From Mytilisepta virgata (Eukaryota; Mollusca; Bivalvia; Mytilida; Mytilidae), in NCBI GenBank assembly GCA_028015205.1, contig CM051520.1:35207528-35271527 (forward strand): 64,000 nucleotides of DNA, in the 5' to 3' direction. The first letter of the stretch is position 1. Every line of letters begins with the position of its first letter. This document shows, one piece after another, positions 46,496 to 57,658 of this stretch. A model generated the notes under the pieces. The model was not told the DNA's origin. It did no database searches and saw only the letters and a list, made by a program, of their open reading frames with translations. The position numbers were made by a program, and so were the translations under genes.

Positions 46496-49400
46496 ACTTT
46501 ACGACCCTTCTTAATGGTTACTCCATAGACTGAAGAGTAGATACATACAGTTATATGTATTATAAAAAGAAAACGTATGCTCCCTTGTTACATCTTATAT
46601 CTATTTTCTTTTTAGGAAATAAACTGAAATATAGTGAATATTTTAGAATTTGTTGAATTTGTATTACATTAAAATGTTATCTTATTAACACCACAGATAT
46701 TTCAAAACAATTGTACTATACTACATTTATTAACCTTTCTCGCCATTATTTTTCACCCAAAAACTTTTTTCTTGTCGTCTGCACATTTCATTTACATAAA
46801 GGGAGAAACTTTTTTTGTAAATACAAGTTAAAGTCAGATTAGAGATACACAGTCTATTGTTATACAAGAATGTTGAAAATTCAAATTTTGAAATAGACAT
46901 GATAGATGAAACCTGTTTTTGTAAGCCTAAAACCTTATAGGCGCCACAAATATAAAGACATGTATATCACAGCTGTATATTTATGCAAAATTATCTTTTT
47001 GAAAAAGGCAAGGATTTCATAACTATTGTTAAATTGCTATAAAATAAACATTCGTACGTAACATAATATTTATAAATTACTTTTTCTATTTGTACGGAGT
47101 AATATTTGTTTACATCTACATAAAGTGTTCATGACTAAACTGAAACTGATCACATTCGTTGATTCTAATTTTATTGTAAGTTAATTTAAAGCATAGAAAT
47201 AATATGTGTAGATCATGTATATGTCGAATCATAATTTAATATAATATCAAAGCTGCATAAATGCTAACTTTTACGAAATTTTAGGAGCGTGAGAACAACT
47301 TTTTTATTTTTAATGTATTGAAAAATGAGGAATTTGGGACGAATTTTCATCATTTTTGCAAAATGAGGCCGCAATTTCTTTTCTTAATTAAATAGTCTAA
47401 AAATCTGAGCGCCGAAATCCAAAGAACTAAATATCAATTTGATGTGGCTTAATTACATAGAAGAGTGTGGTGGATTTTTTTTTCATCCGGTATTCGGCCA
47501 CATAAGTTATGTTAGAAAAAAAGAAACTTTGAAACTTTTGAAATACAGCTAGATTTGATTCACACTATTGTATATTTTCAATGCATAAGTATATACAGAT
47601 TCTTTTAATTCTAGTAGACAAAATGCCTTTTATCAAAACTGAACCTTTGGATGTTTTCAAAGTTACATACTTCCAATGACGGGCAGTATAATGTTTAGAT
47701 GAATAGAGCATTTTACCAGTTTTATTAATATTATTATTACAAATGTCAGGTCAGCGTTGCAGTGTTTGGATGAAAGTACAGAACATTTTATTTGAAAATG
47801 TTGAAAGGAAGTAGAATGGCGCGAACAAGTTTCACTAGCCAAAACAGTATCTGTCAACATGCTAGAGGACATAAAACATGGACCAATTTCCAGTAGCTAT
47901 CACAGCATTTCGCAGTTTTGTTGATACGGATGTACTGTTAAAGCTCAGTACCCCAACCTTTTCGTATATTTCAGATCTTTAAATTCTGAATTTTTACATT
48001 AACTGTAGTGGTATATAAGCAGGATTTAATACGTAGCCATATCTGCTGCAATTTCGAAGCACATGTAGTAAAGAAACAAATCATGTAATTGTAAAACAAT
48101 TGGCTGAAATTGGTATTACTCATACACATTCTGATACAATTTTTATATTATTTTATCTTATATTATCAGTCCTGTGAACAATGATACCATTATCAAGTAA
48201 TTCATGTAGGGTTCCATACCTTACCACACTGAAGGAAGAACAGAAAGGACATATTCAAGATGAGGTGCCGAAAGTATCCTCTGCTCATCAAATTTGCGGT
48301 ACTGACATTAAAGTCAGGACTTTAGAAATTTATACACAGAAGTGGAGAGAGAAAATTATTCAACATGGAAACAATAAATTCAACACTAAGGATTTATACA
48401 ATGTATATCATTAATTTTCGTGGTTTTCGTATATGCATTCATTAAATTTTAATAAACCATACATAATAATCCGGCTTCTTGATTAATCATAATATATACA
48501 GTACGGAAATTTTGGTCAAGATATGACCTATATTCAGTCGTGTTTTATTCTCTAGTTTATTCTTTTAGTTATACATGTATCCTTGTGGCAATTGTTTGTT
48601 ATGTTCCATTCTAATGAGTTTGTCTTGCCTTATGAATTTTCCCACTGTTTTGACTCTTCTGTATTATTTTGCAGATATTCAGTGATTCTTTCCAAGAGGG
48701 TTATGGGTTAAATTACATAATACATGGGGAAAATACCCCCAAAAGACTGGAATATTCTTTAAAAAGTATATAGATAGCGCTTTTGTTAATGTTCCTTTCA
48801 TTTATTTTATATTTTTAGTCTGAAGCTACAACTGGAGAAAATATTTCTCAAATTATGATATTTCAGAAGAAAATTCTTTCAGTAAAATTCAACTTCATTT
48901 CTGGAAGATTTTTCTTCTTAGATACAAGATAATGGTTTTGTACGTTCCAACCATTTAACCTGGAACAAACTATGTCTGTATCTCTATAGTATTTTGAGAA
49001 ATCATCTTCTCAAATAAGATTGATATTATTTAATGCTATTTGCATTAAGGTTTTCATTTTTTATACCTAATTCTATCAGAGAATACAACCTAATCTTACC
49101 ATTCTCATGGCAGTTGAGGGATAAATTGTTAACATGTCAGACAAAATCATAAACAAGTTGCCAATTTATGTAAATTTATAGAAAATGTCAAAACATAGTC
49201 GATAAAAAGGAAATCCCGGATTTCCTTTTTTATTTTGGACTGCATTAAATTTAGTAGTGTATTTAGTGTATTTAGAAATAGACATGATGTTTTAAAATTT
49301 GAAACTTATTATCATCCCAAAATAGATCTGCCATTATTCAAATTATGTAAATTTATTAAGATTGTAAATAAGAGGGTATGTTGTCCTTGTTGACTATCTG

Positions 49401-49549
49401 TTCCTTCTGTTCATATGTAGTTAGTTATTTATGTATATTTATTAATCTCTGTACCTTAATTCACATACAGAAGAAAATTTCATTCAGTAAAATATACCAC
49501 ATAGACATGATAGAGGTAGATAATAAATAATTCCGATATTAGCCTCCAC
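46496..49549. other. AT-rich sequence without recognisable genes
   Basis: One open frame at 48181-48414 (+, 77 residues) has mixed composition (KEEQKGHIQDEVPKVSSAHQ) but no motif I recognise and no neighbours. 48594-48680 weakly resembles 14634-14760. Confidence 0.35.
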
Positions 49550-50945
49550 GTGGCATATGATCAATTTGTCAATATATTACATGATGCTACTAGTAGTACT
49601 ATTTCAAAAAAGTGGTTATAATCCTTTTTCTAACCCTTACTGGACCGAAGAGGTTAAACGTGCACATAAGAAAGAACGCGAAATGCGGAACAAATGGATA
49701 TCCGACGGACGTCCCCGTGGAATGCAGTTTGACAGTTATAGAGGCTATAAGAAAGCCAAGTCTTTGTTTAGACATACCCAACAAACTGCAAACGAACAAT
49801 TTCTACAGAACTGTTACAATGATCTAATCAATACAGCCGAATGCGACATTCGTTTATTTTTGAAATTGGTGAAACGCTTTTCAAATAAGACTTGGAAGAT
49901 ATACCCGGAAATTATATATAAGGACAAGTTATGAACTCTCAAGAATCGGTTTCAAACTGTTTTGCTGACTATTTTGAAGACGTATACAAAGAAAGCGATA
50001 ATATTCATTTCGATGTAAAGTTTAAACTGTGTACAGAGACGTCATTAGTAAATTTAGCGATTGTGGTGATCATTTGCCCGCGGGAGTAATAACAGAATTA
50101 TAGAGGTGTCTCAATCAATTAAACTAAAAAAGTCACCGGGACACGATAAAGTACAAAACGAACATTTGCGTTTGCGTTTCGGTGACCCACCTGTAGTTCG
50201 ATTCTTTTGTTCGCTTTTCAATCTTATTGTACGAGATGGTCGTATACTGAAAAAAATTCAAAGAAGGTACTAAGTGTAAAACATCGCCAGAGAGTTACAG
50301 ATCAGTAAGTTTACTTTTCATTATTTGAGAGTATCATTAAATCTCGTCTATTGTGCTACGTTCTATGTGACAAAGTATTCCCTAACCCCCAGCAGCAAGG
50401 ATTTCAGCAACACTTGAGCTGTCTAATGGCCTCTTTTAATCTACATGAAACGATTTTTCATAATCTTGAAATGAGTAGTAAAATTTATGTAGCTTTCCTT
50501 GACAGTAAACAAGCTTTTGATACTCTCTGGAGAGCAGGGTTGATGTATAAACTATATAAGATGAATGTGAAAGGTAAACTATTGTCTATTTTAACTGATC
50601 GGCATATAAACACGGTTAGTGCTGTGGTTGTAAACCAATCTCGATCATTATTTTTTCCCGTTTTGCAAGGGGTAAGACAAAGTGGTGTGTTGTCAAATTT
50701 ACTATATCTAGTTTATATCAATCATGTCAATGATTTATTAACTGAACTAGAAAACTTTAATCTTAACACAGGTATTTACCATATTATAAACTTTTGTCCA
50801 GCTTTGGCAGATGACATTTCTTGCATCAGCACCACACCTTTAGGACTCCAGAGTATGTTAAATGCTTGTACAGTGTATGCTCATAAGTGGCGTTTTCGAT
50901 TTAATGCCCAGAAATCGTCAATAATTCAGTTTTCATTGAACCCCT
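49550..50945 (+). pseudogene. LINE D, 5' part: pre-RT region and reverse transcriptase up to the insertion
   Basis: This is the first half of a broken non-LTR element. Before the RT it encodes NPYWTEEVKRAHKKEREMRN and SYRGYKKAKSLFRH (49625-49780), in the frame that ends at 49934. Frameshifts follow. The RT resumes at 50351-50998 with VAFLDSKQAFDTLWRAGLMY, then GVRQSGVLS where a Gly is expected in place of Ser, then LADD at the catalytic position (YADD or FADD in most). The endonuclease is missing, so the copy was 5'-truncated at insertion or later. The host frame is cut at FSLNP by the fold-back element. It is unrelated in wording to LINE A and LINE B and not closely related to the 1-3 kb element. 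It is certainly inactive. Confidence 0.85.
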
Positions 50946-50949
50946 CATT

Positions 50950-51525
50950 AATGTCCAGTTCACGATGTGGTCACGATATCGTCGACATCGCGATGTAGCC
51001 GATATCGGTTCAACATTGACGACATCGTTTTGTCCAGTGTTTACCTCTTTCACATCGCCGACATCGCGATGTTGGCAATGTCGTCACAATATCGGTCCAT
51101 TATTGACGACATCGTTTTGTCCAGTATTTGCCTTGTTCACATCGCCGACATCGCGATGTTGGCAATGTCGTCGCGATATCGGTTCAACATTGACGACATC
51201 GTTTTCTCCAGTGTTTACCTGTTCACATTGCCGACATCGCGATGTTGGCAATGTCGTCACGATATCGGTCCAACATTGACGACATCGTTTGGTCCAGTAT
51301 TTACCTTGTTCACATCGCCGACATCGCGATGTTGGCAATGTCGTCACGATATCGGTCCAACATTGACGACATCGTTTTCTCCAGTGTTTACCTGTTCACA
51401 TTGCCGACATCGCGATGTTGGCAATGTCGTCACGATATCGGTCCAACATTAACGACATCGTTTTTTTCAGTGTTAATTTTGTTCACCTCGCCGACATTTC
51501 GATGTTGGCATCACGATATCGGTTT
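50950..51525. repeat. Left array: ~87-bp units with the palindrome ACATCGCGATGT
   Basis: Perfect ACATCGCGATGT starts at 50985, 51061, 51148, 51234, 51321 and 51407, with a degenerate one at 51494. Spacing is 86-87 bp except for the first. Each unit also contains GGCAATGTCGTCACGATATC and AACATTGACGACATCGTTTT. Open frames through the array are artefacts. Confidence 0.95.
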
Positions 51526-53289
51526 AACAATATATGCAATATATAAAACGCAATGCCGATCAATAAAAAATAACACCCTTTACTCAAGACATAAATTTCA
51601 ATTTTATGAAATAAACAAATACATGTACATTATAAGAGTATTAAACACAATGATACTAGTGGCACAATCAACTAAATAATGGGAAGTAAATGAACTAATT
51701 TCAAAGAAATAATTAAAAATAAATCCAGGGGATATTAATAAAGATTTGTGATGAAATATTTTTCTATCTCAGTCATTAATATTTCATAAGAAATGCTACG
51801 CAATTCACGACGTATCACTGTCATATCTACATTTTTTGTTATGCCGTATAATTCTATCTCTGTTGTACATGTTGCATAAGTACAGCATAAATAAATTGTA
51901 CTTGCCATATGACATGTGCTTGGTTGCATATTTATATTTTGAAATAAAATGGAATGTTTGTTCACACGCTTCCGTGTTTACATCTTTGAATAAGACAAAA
52001 GGCGAGCCTTGGCGACACTTCACGCGTTGTCTTGAATTCGCCGGTATTTATCTGCTGTAATTGATCAAGGTATTGTCAGGCAGTAACAATCTCAGTTTTG
52101 GATATTATCTAATGAATACTTTTATCCTGCAATTACGCCTTTTTGCGACCTAATAAAGGGGGTAGAATAACATTGAGTCGTATTAGGTCATTGACCTAAT
52201 AAAGTTTCTGGTACCTTTTGACGTTACAGAGCAAAGGCAAAGTAGTTGTATACCAGTTCACGTCACGACATTTCCCTCCTTTTACGCGATGATTTTAAAT
52301 TGAAATTTTAACGCATTTTTACTGATAAAGTAGCTATTTTTACATTGCAGGAAAAAGACAATACATGGTCATTGTCGGAAAATATAAAATTTATTTGTGC
52401 TCGCTACAAAATATGCGAAAAAAGCTCGCCAAGGCTCGCCTTTTGTCATGTTTCTAAAGCTCGCACAAATAAATTTTATATTTTCTGACAATGACCATGT
52501 ATTATATATTTATCCTGCAATGACGGCTCTAGCTGACCAATACAGCCTGACCAATATCGTTTTTGATATCAATCAGTTATGTTAGCCACGCCCATTGCCG
52601 AATATCGGGGCGCGTCACGGGATTTTTTTAATATAATTCTCACTAATTTGATGTTATTTCACTTCATTTTGGTAGGAAATGAAACAATAATGATTTTAAA
52701 TTACAGGATAAACACAATACGTATGGATTATCAACGCATTTATGTAACATATGTGTATTTGGCGGAAAAAAGCTCGACAGAGCCTCGCAGTTGCCCGTGT
52801 TTCTAAGCCTCGTGCACATACATGCTTCGACAATGCACATGTATTGTATATACCTAAATTACAATGCAAATGAACGGTTGTAAAGCCATCCATAAATATG
52901 CTTTACGATGAGGAACATGACACGTTTCTAGCTAGGAAACGTTAACTGCTTACTCCATTGAAGCGCTCAAATTTATTCTTATGGAATCCGTGTTTCGGGC
53001 ATTGTCATTAATTTCATTGTGATTAGTTGCCACTTAATAATAATCGTTTTCTTGTCTAACGATGCATTTACAATGTTGAGAGAATAACTAAAATCGTTTC
53101 ATGTCAACACAGGAGTTTAATGTACAGTTTCGAAATGAAATCAAGATACTCTGACAAATTAGGTTGGATGTTCTTAATCAGTTTTCAATTATTTACTTAC
53201 AATGAAAATCCTTCCATACAATTTAAAAGGCATTGTACAGGAACGTCTACATATCGCTACCTCTAGTTATACGACTATATATCGATTTG
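51526..53289. other. Core of the fold-back element, non-coding, with an internal hairpin
   Basis: No transposase was recognised. At 52344-52525 a second inverted repeat is nested (CATTGCAGGAAAAAGACAAT ... ATTTATCCTGCAATG, with ATGGTCATTGTC and AAATTTATTTGTGC mirrored). Its loop contains AAGCTCGCCAAGGCTCGCC. A decayed relative of this hairpin lies at about 52700-52870 (AAGCTCGACAGAGCCTCGC). Both may be MITEs. Confidence 0.6.
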
Positions 53290-54060
53290 GACGATGTCCA
53301 CTACCACATCTTGATGTCGTCAATGTCGAAGGTTTTGACATGCAATAAATACTGTATATTGATGTGAACGATGCCGACATGACATGTTGTCATGAAGACT
53401 ATACAACTATGTCGATACAATGTTGACAACATCGCGATGTCGGCGATGTCGACGATGTATACATGTAATGAAGACTATACAACGATGTGAACGATGTCGA
53501 CACAATGTTGACAACATCGCGATGTCATCGATGCTGACGCAATGTTGTTAACATCGCGATGTCGTCGATGTCGACACGATATTGTCAACATTGCGATGTC
53601 GGCGATTTCGACGATGTATACATGTAATGAAGACTATACAACGATGTCGACACAATGTTGACAACATCGCGATGTCATCGATGCTGACGCGATGTTTTAA
53701 CATCGCGATATCGTCGATGTCGACACGATATTGCCAACATTGCGATGTCGGCGATGTCGACGATGTATATATGTAATGAAGACTATACAACGATGTGAAC
53801 GATGTCGACACAATGTTGACAACATCGCGATGTCATCGATGCTGACGCGATGTCGTCGATGTCGACACGATATTGTCAACATTGCGATGTCGGCGATGTC
53901 GACGATGTAAACATGTTATGAAGACTATATATCGATGTGAACGATGTCGTTCAATGTTGTCAACATCGCGATGTCGGCGATGTCGATGATGTTGACATGT
54001 AATAAAGACTATACAACGATGTGAACTATATCGGCGATGTGGACGATATCGACACAACAT
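53290..54060. repeat. Right array: GATGTCGACGATG-type units with ACATCGCGATGT
   Basis: Perfect ACATCGCGATGT occurs at 53429, 53514, 53551, 53664, 53822 and 53963. A higher-order unit marked by ATGAAGACTATACAACGATG recurs near 53387, 53466, 53628, 53776 and (variant) 53917 and 54001, irregularly spaced at about 80-160 bp. The unit differs from the left array except for the palindrome and short CGATG words. Confidence 0.9.
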
Positions 54061-54079
54061 CGTGTACTGGACATAGTTC

Positions 54080-55193
54080 GAACCCCTGTGAGCAAAGAAT
54101 ATTTTTTCAATGGAAAATTGATGGTGAGGTTATTCCGATTCAAGACCAGTATGGTCATCTCGGAGTCTAAATGAATTTTAAATTTAATTCCACTGAAAGA
54201 ACTGCGAATGCATGTAGAAAGGGACGAAACTCGTTTTTTGTTCTTAATGTGTTGAACTGTAAAGCGATAAACCCAAGTGTTCTAATTCGCCTTTATAACA
54301 CGATTGTTTTACCTTCTGTTCTTTATGGCTGTGAAATGTGGTCAAATATGAAATCTAAAGACATTGCTACGCTGAACACATTTCAAAATTTCATTGTTAT
54401 GCAGATATTAGATTTGAAGATAGTACTATATCTGACATGTGCCAAAGTGTACTTGGACTATACCCAATTCTTGCAACTATTGAAAAGAAGAAATTAAACT
54501 TCCTACAAAAGCGTACAAGTCTTGACGTTAGTTTTCTCTCCAAACGTATTTTTCTCATATTTTATTGACAGTAGTCGACCTCATCATGGATTTATACCTT
54601 ATATTTTTGAAATTTTATTCAAATACCAATTACATGGATTACTTACTGGAACTTTTCCGGCTAAGAACGAGTGGAAATTTATAATGAAGTGTTCAGATGA
54701 TGACGATTTCAAGCGAATCATGGAAATAGTAAAGGCAGTCGAGATCGCCCTTTTTTGGAAAAAGCAAACTCATGTAGTGAAATCAGGAACTATTACTTTA
54801 TAAGAAAGCTTGTTACCGACTTTGCGAATAACACTACATGTACATGTCCGATATGTAACCGTAACTTATTAGATGTTTACGTTCACGTATGTTGTAATTG
54901 CAGTGGAAAAAGAACTCTTCAGAATATTTGTTGGGATTTAATCATTGAAAATTTTGCATTAAACCTATTTGTAGAGTTCTACTCATTCGATGAGGAACAG
55001 TTATACCAGTGTCTTCTTGGGAAGCCTGTTGCCACTAATCTCATTGACGAAAATAACTTCTCGAATCTGAGTCATTTGCATGTAGTCAAGTGCGTTGCTG
55101 ATGACAATAGGCAACTACGATATATACACAGATAAGTGCTGATGCAAGAACTGTCCTATCTATAAAGTCCTTTTTTTTTATAGATGTACATAT
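54080..55193 (+). pseudogene. LINE D, 3' part: RT thumb and C-terminal region
   Basis: It continues the reverse transcriptase frame right after the fold-back element (EQRIFFQWKIDGEVIPIQDQ, then YGHLGV, then a stop at about 54168). In the same frame it goes on with NSTERTANACRKGRN and LYNTIVLPSVLYGCEMWSN (54171-54497). Further frames give TTCTCPICNRNLLDVYVHV (about 54830-54890), a Cys/His-rich end that is usual for this LINE type. Several stops and frameshifts are present. The coding remnant ends near 55135, and the element probably extends to 55711. Confidence 0.8.
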
Positions 55194-55355
55194 AGATTCT
55201 CCTTCAGGTACGAGTGAGTTATGGAATTTCTCCACCCGAGATAGTTAAATTTTCGATTTTCAACACGCGAGCCTTTAGCGAGCGTGTTAAAATCTAAAAT
55301 TTAACTATTGAGGGTGGAGAAATTCCATAACTCACGAGTAAATTGAAGGAGAATC
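55194..55355. mobile_element. Small fold-back MITE in the LINE D 3' UTR
   Basis: AGATTCTCCTTCA...GAGTTATGGAATTTCTCCACCC is mirrored by GGGTGGAGAAATTCCATAAC...TGAAGGAGAATCT. Arms are about 70 bp, with the loop around AACACGCGAGCC / GAGCGTGTT also self-complementary. Confidence 0.85.
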
Positions 55356-55711
55356 TGTTTCGCCTATGATTTTCGACAAAAACCTCAAGAAAATGTCGTT
55401 GCTATGTAGTTTGTTTACATAGACGTCATTTCGGGACTTCTCTAGTTTATCGTTATAATAACTGTAGAAAAAAGGGCGGTAATTCTCACGTAGAAATTTA
55501 ATCACCGTAAAGTGGTTAAAGATATTATTTATTTTTATCCCACCGATTAAAAACGTCAGGAATAGGAGAAATATATTTATTTGGACATTCTCACATTATT
55601 CATACTTATATATTGTAACATGTACCTAATGTATATGTTTATGTCCGTTAATTTATAAAAGTTTGTTTCACTGAATCTCTTTAAAAGAGGAAATAAAGAT
55701 ATGAATGAATG
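55356..55711 (+). mobile_element. Probable 3' UTR and tail of LINE D
   Basis: The sequence is AT-rich and ends AATAAAGATATGAATGAATG (55691-55710). This is a polyadenylation-like signal followed by a short (ATGA)n tail, the pattern seen at the ends of LINEs A-C. The link to LINE D rests on position and strand. Confidence 0.5.
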
Positions 55712-55716
55712 TATTG

Positions 55717-55800
55717 GCCTTGTTATTGGTCTAAGGTTTGCTGTATTGGCATGAAGCGGAACCGGAGGCCAACACACTGGCCGAGGACCAATAACAAGGC
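55717..55800. repeat. 84-bp hairpin
   Basis: GCCTTGTTATTGGTC (55717-55731) is mirrored by GACCAATAACAAGGC (55786-55800), with CCGGAGGCC-type GC words in the loop. Confidence 0.85.
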
Positions 55801-55998
55801 AAATGCAGAAATAACTACATAATGATATCTTTATTAATCAACTATTTGTCACAATGCATGTTCTGTATGAATTTTGTTCTTTAAAATTTCTAAAAGTATA
55901 TTCATTGAAAGATTGGAATGAGGGTTAAGAAAGATATTTTTAGTCAGAGCTATTTTTACTGAATAATTTATAATTATCTATTTTGAAGCATCTTTAAT

Positions 55999-57658
55999 CA
56001 GTGATTATGGACAAAGTTAGATATAATGTCAACATTTTGGAGTTTTCGTATGTATTCAAACTAAAATAAGATTCTAGAGAAAATCGGCCAATACAGCAAA
56101 AAACCTATATTGGGCGGGTTTTTCGATATTGGCCGAGTTAATTATTCCGTATTGAAAGGACAGTTTTAGTCGTATTCACCACTTCATTAATAATTTTTTA
56201 TATGAAACAAAAATAATAGAATGAATAATATAAGGATTCATTCTTACTACATTCGCTTGTACCTCATTAAAATCAAATCTGCCGTTTAAAAACCTCTATA
56301 AGCTTTTTTGTTGCAACGAAAGGTGTCTTTATATTAATGTGCATGTATGTGTCTATCAAACTACGTTTGTGTAAAATTTAAATTTCAACTAGCACAGATT
56401 CTGAGATATAAAAAATTAACAAGAAACGCTTACAGAAATTACAAGTATTTAGCAAAATTCAAAAATAATAGAGATAATAAGGGTTCATTCCTTGTATTGC
56501 ACATGGTAGATCTTTGGCTTCCTATTTCGGTATTTTTGGTTGAGTACTTCTTGTTTAATATAAGTTTGGTTTTTGGTCTTCCAAATGTTTCGGTTTTAAT
56601 GCTGCAGTTACGTATACATTTATCATTCTGTAACTTTCTATTTTCAAATATTCATATGACAGACAAGCATAGGGATCCCGTCAATTTTAAACATTTTGCT
56701 TTTTAAAATATTTGAAATCTTTTCCTTGGGTTTATAATCCTTCTGGAGGAACGATGGACTTGATTTTTAACTACAATTAACATAATATATATCCTTAATC
56801 GACGAAATGTGTATATGTATGTCCTTTGCATCAAAATCCGGGACGATAACGTCAGGTACTTTGAGTCCAGCTTTGATACTTTAAATTTTGTTTATAAGAA
56901 ATTATATGAATAATTAAAGAGTATATACTTAATCTAAAGGTCTCTTGTAAGGTTGTTTTGAGTTTACACTTTTGGTCATTTAGTATTCGAATTATCTTTT
57001 TAATTTTTTTACTCATTCTTTTGACTTTTAATGTCTTCGACATTGCGTTCAACTAATGAACTGAAGGTAATGAAATGGATGTGTACACAATGTGTGTTTT
57101 ATACATCAACTTGGCAAGTATACTAGACTGTAATGCAGTCAAAATCTAATAGAGAAAAACAACATGTCGATAACTTTGGCACCTGCTCGACCTTTTACCA
57201 CATATGTATATTTGATTATATTAATAAGCGTTTCTTGTTAATTTTTTATATCTCAGAATCTGTGCTAGTTGAAATTTAAATTTTACACAAACGTAATTTG
57301 ATAGACACATACATGCACATTAATATAAAGACACCTTTCGTTGCAACAAAAAAGCTTATAGAGGTTTTTAAACGGCAGATTTGATTTTAATGAGGTACAA
57401 GCGAATGTAGTAAGAATGAATCCTTATATTATTCATTCTATTATTTTTGTTTCATATAAACAATTATTAATGAAGTGGTGAATACGACTAAAACTGTCCT
57501 TTCAATACAGAATCATTAACTCGGCCAATATCGAAAAACCCGGCCAATATAGGTTTTTTGCTGTATTGGCCGATTTTCTCTAGAATCTTATTTTAGTTTG
57601 AATACATACGAAAACTCCAAAATGTTGACATTATATCTAACTTTGTCCATAATCACTG
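55999..57658. mobile_element. Inverted-repeat element with 433-bp arms (A-B-A')
   Basis: The arms 55999-56431 and 57226-57658 are near-identical inverted copies of equal length, starting CAGTGATTATGGACAAAGTT. Inside is an AT-rich 794-bp core, of which 757 bp (56432-57188) recur inverted at 59320-60076. Open frames in the core have no recognisable motif, and identical ones appear in the second copy only because the DNA is duplicated. No transposase was seen. Confidence 0.85.

Larger units (their letters stand above)
50946..54079. mobile_element. Fold-back-like transposon inserted in LINE D (8-bp target duplication)
   Basis: GAACCCCT flanks the element on both sides (50938-50945 and 54080-54087). 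Near each end lies ATGTCCAGT(T/A)CACGATGT(G/T)G (50951-50970 and, inverted, 54055-54074), followed by GATATCGTC-type sequence. Large tandem arrays lie inside the ends: 50985-51520 and 53290-54060. The 1.7-kb core has no transposase. Removing the element and one duplicate rejoins the LINE D frame exactly (FSLN-P-C-EQRIFF). Long ends built of tandem subrepeats are the hallmark of Foldback elements; 8-bp duplications also fit hAT. Superfamily is not assigned. Confidence 0.85.

Noticed and set aside
48181..48414. 77-residue frame of mixed composition
   Set aside because: No motif, no neighbours and no splice context that would support a gene. Kept only as a remark in the region entry.
50965..51679. 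Several long plus-strand frames with RHRDVGNV/TSRCWQCR repeats, resembling Cys/Arg-rich proteins
   Set aside because: They arise from the 87-bp array read in different frames. Three overlapping frames stay open at once, as expected for a repeat without stops.
56347..56706. 119-residue frame duplicated at 59802-60086, suggesting a conserved gene
   Set aside because: The conservation is explained by the near-identical 757-bp DNA duplication. Composition is typical of AT-rich chance frames.
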